From Candidatus Kaiserbacteria bacterium RIFCSPLOWO2_01_FULL_54_13 (GTDB taxonomy: Bacteria > Patescibacteriota > Minisyncoccia > Phycocordibacterales > UBA2100): DNA of 9,467 nucleotides. Under the pieces are notes generated by a model. The model was given only the letters and a program-made list of their open reading frames with translations. It made no database searches and was not told where the DNA came from. The stretch is taken from assembly GCA_001781685.1 (NCBI GenBank), contig MFLZ01000021.1:1-9467 (forward strand), in the 5' to 3' direction. Below are positions 5,857 through 9,467 of the stretch, in pieces. Each line of letters begins with the position of its first letter. Positions within the stretch are counted from its first letter, which is position 1. A program made the translations under genes and the position numbers.

Positions 5857-6534
5857 CTACCGCTCAAACTTGTCCTTTGAGATCTCGGCATAATACGCTC
5901 TCGCCTCTTCGAGCATGCGCGACACTGATGATGTTTGTGCAACTTCAAATCCCTCAGATGAGAGGACTGGACTCGCTGATTGCCTTTGTGCATAGCTTCC
6001 GAGGCTCGAATATGGATATTCAACAAGCTTCTTCTCCAACGAGCTCATGTTGCGGACCTTTCCCAATTTCCAATCGGCTTCATACAACTCTGCTGGATTG
6101 CAGTGAATGTAATGAAACAATCTTTGGAGGTAACGATCGTTCATGACGTGACGGGACCGAAATTGGCCACAAAAAAGATGCCCAACGCGCTCGTATTTCA
6201 TATTGAAGTACATCGTATAGGCAGTGCCAAGTTTCCTCATAAATGAGGTTATGCCGCCCTCAATAACCTCCTTTATGAGGAGGTGATAGTGGTTGGGCAT
6301 CAAACAGAACGCGCCGATAGCGGCGAGAGGTCTGCCCCTGTTTTCTTGAAATGTTTTGATGAGATTCGGCTTACGAGCGTTGTACAGGTAGACAGGCTCC
6401 GTACCATTGCAAAGATATAGAAGCATGAGAAATCTGTTGGCGTCGCTTTCATTGTCAAATATCGCACGCTTATCTACACCACGATTGTAGCAGTGATACC
6501 ATTCTTCGACCGCAAATGAATTCCTGCTCGCCAT
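5857..6534 (-). CDS. REP-associated tyrosine transposase (RAYT, Y1/HUH family)
   Basis: A single-strand DNA transposase of the TnpA-REP/IS200-like superfamily (COG1943 type), which acts on REP hairpins. From the ATG at 6532-6534 it has 225 residues. Signatures are EEWYHCYNRGVDKRAIF, the HUH motif in LMPNHYHLLIKE (His82-Tyr-His84), RVGHLFCGQFRSRHV, RYLQRLFHYIHCNPAEL with the likely catalytic tyrosine in the Y-I-H-x-N-P block, and EYPYSSLGSY. An in-frame ATG at 6576 would translate the palindrome itself (MRSDLTAF) and is rejected. The gene has the same strand as its neighbours thyA, dcd and folA. All motifs are present and the frame is intact, so it is probably active or recently so. Confidence 0.92.
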   Translation of the reverse strand: MASRNSFAVEEWYHCYNRGVDKRAIFDNESDANRFLMLLYLCNGTEPVYLYNARKPNLIKTFQENRGRPLAAIGAFCLMPNHYHLLIKEVIEGGITSFMRKLGTAYTMYFNMKYERVGHLFCGQFRSRHVMNDRYLQRLFHYIHCNPAELYEADWKLGKVRNMSSLEKKLVEYPYSSLGSYAQRQSASPVLSSEGFEVAQTSSVSRMLEEARAYYAEISKDKFER

Positions 6535-6552
6535 CTTGCTAAGCCTATCACA

Positions 6553-6583
6553 AAATGCAGTGAGGTCCGACCTCACTGCATTT
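6553..6583. repeat. REP-like palindrome, right copy
   Basis: Same 27-nt core (6555-6581) as the left copy, with pairing extended by two A-T pairs on each side. It lies 7 bases beyond the 3' end of the Dcd-family gene and may also act as a hairpin at the end of that transcript. Confidence 0.88.
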
Positions 6584-6589
6584 GAGAGG

Positions 6590-7222
6590 TTAAGCGGCGG
6601 GAAAATCGGATTTGAGTTTGCGGATGTCGCCGCTCCCGACGAGTTTCATCTCGGCGGCTTTTTCTTTCTTCGCTTTGTCCACCACGTCCTTTCCATGCCA
6701 GCGCGATTTGCGCGGCGTGACTTTCTTCTTAAGCTCCTCGAAAACGACTTGACAAAAGCGCTCGCCGGGATGGAGCTGGATAGTCTGCGAGCGCGTGTTG
6801 TTCTTGACCGGAAGCGTGAGAGGACCTTCGTAGCCGGAGTCGATGATGCCGGTCAAGTCCACCGAGAGCCCTTTGCGATTCACCGAGGAGCGCGGATAGA
6901 GAACGCACATGAGGTCGTTGGGCACTTTGATCGTCTCGAACGTTGAAACCAACACATACTCCTGCGGCAAAAGTTCGAAGTACTGTCCTTGCTCGAGCTC
7001 GATCACGTCGAAATATTCCGGCCCGTGGTCTTTGAGTGGATCGATCCGCAGAGCTTCGCGGCCCTTCGGCGTCATCTTCCACGCTTTCGGAATGAGGAAT
7101 GTGAAGCCGAGCCGCAAATCGACTGCATGCGTCTGGAGCTGGAAGCGATCGAGGCCGGGAGTAAATACGATGTTGCCTTTCTTCACTCGCGCGAGGATCT
7201 CATCCTTGGTCAGAATTGCCAT
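6590..7222 (-). CDS. dcd: dCTP deaminase/dUTPase-family protein with dUTPase-like active site
   Basis: A 210-residue trimeric-dUTPase-fold protein. The N-terminus (LTKDEILARV, HAVDLRLGFTFLIP) resembles Dcd. The core YPRSSVNRKGLSVDLTGIID, SGYEGPLTLPVKNN and HPGERFCQVVFEEL is close to dUTPase: Arg111-Ser-Ser, the catalytic-type Asp128 and PGERxxQ. In E. coli Dcd the catalytic Glu138 falls in the block ...GxxLEF; the aligned position here is Pro138 (LTLPVKNN). Deamination of dCTP is therefore unlikely, and hydrolysis of dUTP to dUMP is predicted. The usual dUTPase C-terminal glycine motif is absent and a charged tail (KKEKAAEMKLVGSGD) takes its place. The gene follows thyA on the same strand and has its own leaderless-type promoter. 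Automatic annotation would probably call it dCTP deaminase. Confidence 0.85.
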   Translation of the reverse strand: MAILTKDEILARVKKGNIVFTPGLDRFQLQTHAVDLRLGFTFLIPKAWKMTPKGREALRIDPLKDHGPEYFDVIELEQGQYFELLPQEYVLVSTFETIKVPNDLMCVLYPRSSVNRKGLSVDLTGIIDSGYEGPLTLPVKNNTRSQTIQLHPGERFCQVVFEELKKKVTPRKSRWHGKDVVDKAKKEKAAEMKLVGSGDIRKLKSDFPAA

Positions 7223-7230
7223 GGAGGTGC

Positions 7231-7258
7231 ATTATAAACCGCGCAAGACGAATACCAA
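7231..7258 (-). promoter_or_regulatory. Promoter of the Dcd-family gene, leaderless spacing
   Basis: On the minus strand, TTGGTA (7258-7253), a 16-base spacer, then a perfect TATAAT (7236-7231), ending 8 bases before the ATG. The region just before the ATG reads CACCTCC, which is the anti-Shine-Dalgarno sequence rather than a ribosome site. The -35 falls inside the arm of the hairpin at 7250-7300. Confidence 0.65.
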
Positions 7259-7300
7259 GGTCTGACCTTTGCGGGTTCTCAAGATCAGACCTTAGTATTC
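7250..7300 (-). repeat. Long hairpin between thyA and dcd, REP-like core
   Basis: Two 18-base arms (7250-7267 and 7283-7300) pair at 16 positions as DNA, with a 15-base loop. In RNA made from the minus strand both mismatches become G-U wobbles, so the stem is complete. Each arm carries a smaller palindrome built on AAGGTC-T-GACCTT (7257-7269; imperfect at 7281-7293), whose AGGTC-N-GACCT core is shared with the RAYT palindromes. The thyA stop codon lies at the foot of the stem and the dcd -35 inside the other arm. Confidence 0.75.
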
Positions 7301-8135
7301 ACAAAACGATTTGCATTCCGGCAATGTGCGGGAGCGGAGCGTACTGTGAGGAGAGAGGCTCGACGATTTCGTCCACCAGCTTTTTGTCTTTTCTCTCCGC
7401 GCGATCATACGTGTTCTTGGGGAGCACGAGACGAATTGGCGCGTGCTCGTTGCCGCGCGCGAGAAGCTCGCGCGCGGCTTCGTACTGGTTGTCCCATACG
7501 TGCGCGTTCGAGATCGAGTGGGAGTAGACACCGGGTATCACGCCGAGCTTTTGCGCAAGAATGCACTGGAGGAGTGCGAAGCCCGCGACATCCGATGGGA
7601 AGCCCAAGACCATGTCATTGGAGCGCACAATATTATGTAGGTGCAGCCGCCCGCCGATAATGTTCACCGTAAAGGTGTAGGGACACGGCACGTTCGCTCT
7701 TTTGGTGCCACCGAGGCCGTCCTGCGCCGGATCCCATGTGACAACAACAGCGTGTCGCGAACTTGCATCTTCTTTCAGGTGCTTCACGAGAAGCCCGAGC
7801 TGATCGCGACCGAAGTGTTTGCGCCAGCGGTAGCCGTAGGCGACCGTGACTACGTCTGCGGGATTCGTGAAGCTGTCCCAGATCTTCGTAAACTCGCGCA
7901 AAAAATCCGCGGGCTTTCGCACGCCCGCGATGAACCATATCTGCTCGGCGACGAACATTTTGACGGGGATCTTACGGAGCGTGAGTAGAGGAAATCCGTC
8001 ACGCTCGATGTCGTGCGAGAAATGCATCCCCGGTATCGCGATGGTTTCGTGCGCGTTGCGGCCCGAAATCTGCTTGACGCCCTCGTTCAGTATCCTTCCA
8101 AGCATTTCTTGATAGATGGCGTCGAAGCGGGTCAT
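7299..8135 (-). CDS. thyA: Thymidylate synthase-family protein with Asp at the substrate-selecting position
   Basis: A 278-residue ThyA-fold enzyme. Conserved by alignment to E. coli ThyA: Arg26 (Arg21), Glu64 (Glu58), Trp86 in KIWDSF, the nucleophile Cys151 in VPCPYTFTV, Arg171 and Asp174 in RSNDMVLGFP, and His212. The residue equivalent to Asn177, which hydrogen-bonds the pyrimidine O4/N3 of dUMP, is Asp182 (GAT codon, 7590-7592) in LGFPSDVAGFALL. Asp at this position occurs in T4 dCMP hydroxymethylase, and Asn-to-Asp mutants of thymidylate synthase act on dCMP. The second phosphate-binding Arg (Arg127) is His128, and Tyr209 is Trp214. The true substrate, dUMP or dCMP, is therefore open. 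The start at 8135 is set by homology (MTRFDAIYQEML) and by TATAAT 10 bases upstream; the frame is open further upstream but crosses the dCMP deaminase gene. Confidence 0.9.
   Translation of the reverse strand: MTRFDAIYQEMLGRILNEGVKQISGRNAHETIAIPGMHFSHDIERDGFPLLTLRKIPVKMFVAEQIWFIAGVRKPADFLREFTKIWDSFTNPADVVTVAYGYRWRKHFGRDQLGLLVKHLKEDASSRHAVVVTWDPAQDGLGGTKRANVPCPYTFTVNIIGGRLHLHNIVRSNDMVLGFPSDVAGFALLQCILAQKLGVIPGVYSHSISNAHVWDNQYEAARELLARGNEHAPIRLVLPKNTYDRAERKDKKLVDEIVEPLSSQYAPLPHIAGMQIVL
7452..7478. repeat. Intragenic hairpin in thyA, 12-bp arms
   Basis: GCCGCGCGCGAG pairs perfectly with CTCGCGCGCGGC around AAG. It reads EAARELLARGNE on the coding strand, an ordinary helix of the family, so it may be codon chance in GC-rich DNA rather than an insertion. 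Confidence 0.5.
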
Positions 8136-8145
8136 AGGAACATCT

Positions 8146-8151
8146 ATTATA
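8146..8151 (-). promoter_or_regulatory. -10 box of thyA, near-leaderless spacing
   Basis: Perfect TATAAT on the minus strand, ending 10 bases before the ATG at 8135. No convincing -35 is seen. It lies in the 63-base divergent gap between thyA and the dCMP deaminase. Confidence 0.55.
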
Positions 8152-8185
8152 CGTGCCGGAAAAGGCGTCGGAAGACCCCGCATGA

Positions 8186-8191
8186 TAGAGT
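8186..8191 (+). promoter_or_regulatory. -10 box of dCMP deaminase gene, leaderless spacing
   Basis: TAGAGT (4 of 6 to consensus) ends 7 bases before the ATG at 8199, the same arrangement as the neighbouring genes. Weak alone. Confidence 0.35.
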
Positions 8192-8198
8192 GGCCCGC

Positions 8199-8713
8199 AT
8201 GACTATTGACTACCCCTATCTCCCCGCTGGAAGGACGATTCTCTACGTCCCCGCCGATGATCCGTTTATTCAGGCAGCTCGCGAATACGCAAAAGAACAC
8301 TCGCTCGACGATTCGGTCAAGACAGGCGCGGTCGTCGTGTCCGCCGGAGGCGGGTCCGCCTCCGGCGGAAAAAACGGCGCAATATCGGGCGCGGCGCGAA
8401 CGGGAGCGACTACCACCGGAAGCACGGATGCGAGCGAACGCGCCTCGGCGTCCCAACAGGGCACGGCTATGAGCTCTGCGAAGGCTGCCACCCGAAAAAT
8501 CACGCCGAGCCGCGAGCCATCGCGGACGCGCAGAAAAATGCCGCGGATACCATCGGAGCCGACCTCTATCTCTGGGGACACTGGTGGGCATGCGCGCGCT
8601 GTTGGAACGCCATTATCGAGGCCGGTATCGAGAACGTGTACCTCATGGAAGGGAGCGAGCGGCTTTTCAACAAAGCGCATCCTGATAACATCATAGGCCG
8701 TCAATTCGACTAA
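8199..8713 (+). CDS. dCMP deaminase-family protein, interrupted by a -1 frameshift
   Basis: A zinc-dependent deoxycytidylate deaminase homologue that would convert dCMP to dUMP. Frame one (from ATG 8199) gives MTIDYPYLPAGRTILYVPAD and ...LDDSVKTGAVVVSAGG. The rest of the domain continues in the -1 frame to the TAA at 8711-8713: NIGRGANGSDYHRKHGCERT, GYELCEGCHPKNHAEPRAIADA with the HAE zinc/proton-shuttle motif, and LYLWGHWWACARCWNAI with the second zinc Cys pair (ACARC instead of PCxxC). The frames join exactly at A-AAA-AAC (8369-8375). The joined protein would be about 171 residues. CEGC may form a second metal site. Without a shift, frame one runs to a nonsense end at 8696 and lacks all zinc ligands. 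It could be a programmed frameshift, a sequencing error in the A6 run, or a dead gene. Confidence 0.8.
8340..8375 (+). repeat. Perfect 14-bp hairpin followed by A-AAA-AAC slippery heptamer
   Basis: TCCGCCGGAGGCGG (8340-8353) and CCGCCTCCGGCGGA (8356-8369) pair completely around a 2-base gap. The last base of the stem is the first A of the heptamer A-AAA-AAC, which is in the zero frame of the dCMP deaminase (GGA AAA AAC). The 30-base palindrome is a multiple of three and encodes SAGGGSASGG, which looks like an insertion between the first strands of the deaminase fold. Confidence 0.8.
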
Positions 8714-8721
8714 GTAGCCTG

Positions 8722-8791
8722 CCCCGTACCAAACTCAGCGAAGTGCCGCGTTCCAGGTGTGATATTGATTGTTGAGAGTTTTGGTACGGGG
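8722..8791. repeat. Long inverted repeat upstream of tmk
   Basis: CCCCGTACCAAA with CTC (8722-8736) and its complement GAG with TTTTGGTACGGGG (8776-8791) form a 12-bp stem, a one-base bulge and three more pairs, with a 39-base interior. The right arm directly touches the tmk -10. It could be an operator, an attenuating hairpin, or a small mobile palindromic repeat; there is no T-run for termination. Confidence 0.65.
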
Positions 8792-8797
8792 TACAAT
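8769..8797 (+). promoter_or_regulatory. Promoter of tmk, leaderless spacing
   Basis: TACAAT at 8792-8797 ends 8 bases before the ATG at 8806. A weak -35, TTGTTG (8769-8774), lies 17 bases upstream. No ribosome site precedes the ATG. Confidence 0.5.
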
Positions 8798-8805
8798 ACG
8801 CGCCT

Positions 8806-9435
8806 ATGTCGCGTGGGAAATTCATCATCCTCGAAGGCGGCGAGGGCTCCGGCAAGACCACAATAGTTGAGCGCCTCAAGAAGGAACTGCCGGATATCGT
8901 CTACACCCAAGACCCCGGCGGCACAGCGCTGGGCGAGCAGATACGCGACCTTCTCATGAGCGAGAAAACGAGCGGCATCGATGCGCGAAGCGAACTCTTT
9001 CTCTTTCTCGTCTCGCGGGCTGAGCTCGTTGCCGAGGTAATCCGCCCCGCGCTCGAGAGCGGGAAAAACGTAATTTCAAACCGCTTCGGCCTCTCCTCCA
9101 TCGCCTACCAGATATACGGCCGCGAGCGGCCGGACTTGCTTCCCCTCTACCGCTCCGTGTCGGATTTCATACTTGAAGGAACAAAGCCCGACGCATGTAT
9201 CCTTTTGGACGTCACGCCGGAAATCGGCATCGCGCGTGTGCGCGCACGCCCGGGTGAGCAGACACGCTTCGACAAAGAAACACTCGCCTTCCACGCCCGT
9301 GTGCGCGAAGGCTACAAAAAACATGTGGGCGAATTCGGGAAGCCCTTCGTCATCGACTCTGATAAACCCTTGGAGGACGTCTGGACGGAAGTCCTCAAAA
9401 CGGTAAATCTCGTGTTATTTGGAACAAACCAATAA
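8806..9435 (+). CDS. tmk: dTMP (thymidylate) kinase
   Basis: Phosphorylates dTMP to dTDP with ATP; 209 residues, normal size. The P-loop GGEGSGKTT lies at residues 11-19, then DPGGTALGEQIRDLL at 36-50, NRFGLSSIAYQIYGR at 92-106, ACILLDVTPEIGIARVRAR, and a lid/helix region RFDKETLAFHARVREGYKK. Two positions are unusual. The near-invariant Asp-Arg of the DRxxxSxxAYQ block is Asn92-Arg93, and the TREPGGT block reads TQDPGGT. Overall similarity to E. coli Tmk is clear throughout, so kinase activity is likely, but nucleotide preference could differ. It is the last enzyme of the thymidylate module and is preceded by a long inverted repeat and its own promoter. Confidence 0.93.
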   Translation: MSRGKFIILEGGEGSGKTTIVERLKKELPDIVYTQDPGGTALGEQIRDLLMSEKTSGIDARSELFLFLVSRAELVAEVIRPALESGKNVISNRFGLSSIAYQIYGRERPDLLPLYRSVSDFILEGTKPDACILLDVTPEIGIARVRARPGEQTRFDKETLAFHARVREGYKKHVGEFGKPFVIDSDKPLEDVWTEVLKTVNLVLFGTNQ

Positions 9436-9467
9436 TGCGCACGAGATTTCTGGCTCCTCGGCTCGGC
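9435..9467 (+). CDS. Possible start of a downstream gene coupled to tmk (partial)
   Basis: The tmk stop and a following ATG overlap as TAATG. Eleven codons (MRTRFLAPRLG) are open to the window edge. This is too short to identify; the overlap favours a coupled gene but chance is possible. Confidence 0.3.
   Translation, partial: MRTRFLAPRLG

Larger units (their letters stand above)
5826..6581 (-). mobile_element. RAYT element bounded by two identical REP-like palindromes
   Basis: A single HUH transposase gene lies between two identical 27-nt palindromes in the same orientation (central base C on the plus strand in both). The left one ends 4 bases before the transposase stop; the right one begins about 20 bases upstream of its start. 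No target duplication is apparent, as expected for this class. The unit sits between DHFR and the Dcd-family gene. Confidence 0.75.

Noticed and set aside
6535..6576. Earlier RAYT start at 6576
   Set aside because: It would translate the right REP palindrome; the family N-terminus starts near residue 15 of that frame.
8136..8591. Long N-terminal extension of the thyA frame
   Set aside because: It reads backward through the dCMP deaminase gene, and family homology begins at the ATG at 8135.
9118..9133. Inverted repeat CGGCCGC/GCGGCCG in tmk
   Set aside because: Short and encoding the normal AYQ-x-YGR region; no sign of an insertion.
1..9467. CRISPR array, tRNA or rRNA
   Set aside because: No regularly spaced direct repeats, no tRNA-like cloverleaf and no conserved rRNA stretches were seen on either strand by eye.

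Overview
The window looks like chromosomal DNA from a small-genome Patescibacteria/CPR bacterium, probably a relatively GC-rich Parcubacteria-type lineage. This is inferred from the short cyanophycin-synthetase-like ATP-grasp protein without a Mur-ligase domain, the REP-associated transposase (RAYT) flanked by palindromes, the many small palindromes inside genes, and the tightly spaced genes whose -10 boxes lie almost on the start codon. No rRNA, tRNA or CRISPR array was seen, and the lineage call cannot be proven from this window.

Layout, left to right. (1) 1-1247, minus: the N-terminal part of a purine-synthesis PurL with a fused PurS-like domain, running off the left edge. (2) 1303-2334, plus: the ATP-grasp ligase. 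(3) 2335-3004, plus: a toxin-antitoxin-like pair, a small coiled-coil-like protein overlapping a PIN-domain RNase. (4) 3009-3065: a scar carrying the last 17 codons of a second ATP-grasp gene. (5) 3167-4369, plus: an MFS transporter followed by a strong terminator. (6) 4439-4537, minus: a scar carrying the last 33 codons of a second dihydrofolate reductase gene. (7) 4554-5236, plus: an AbrB-type VapB / PIN VapC pair with an operator-like repeat. (8) 5264-8135, minus: DHFR, a RAYT element between two 27-nt palindromes, a Dcd/dUTPase-family protein, and a thymidylate-synthase homologue. (9) 8199-9435, plus: a dCMP deaminase split by a -1 frameshift at an A-AAA-AAC heptamer, then dTMP kinase, with a further reading frame starting at the right edge.

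The right half is a thymidine-nucleotide module. dCMP deaminase and the dUTPase-like enzyme would feed dUMP, the TS homologue would methylate, DHFR would recycle folate, and Tmk would phosphorylate dTMP. Two enzymes carry unexpected active-site residues. The TS homologue has Asp182 where TS normally has the Asn that selects dUMP, which raises the possibility of dCMP methylation. The Dcd homologue has Pro where dCTP deaminase has its catalytic Glu, so it should act as a dUTPase.

The left half is mosaic. The ATP-grasp and DHFR tail scars both point at the MFS segment, as if MFS once lay directly between the converging 3' ends of those two genes. Each scar is now separated from its intact counterpart by a PIN toxin-antitoxin module.
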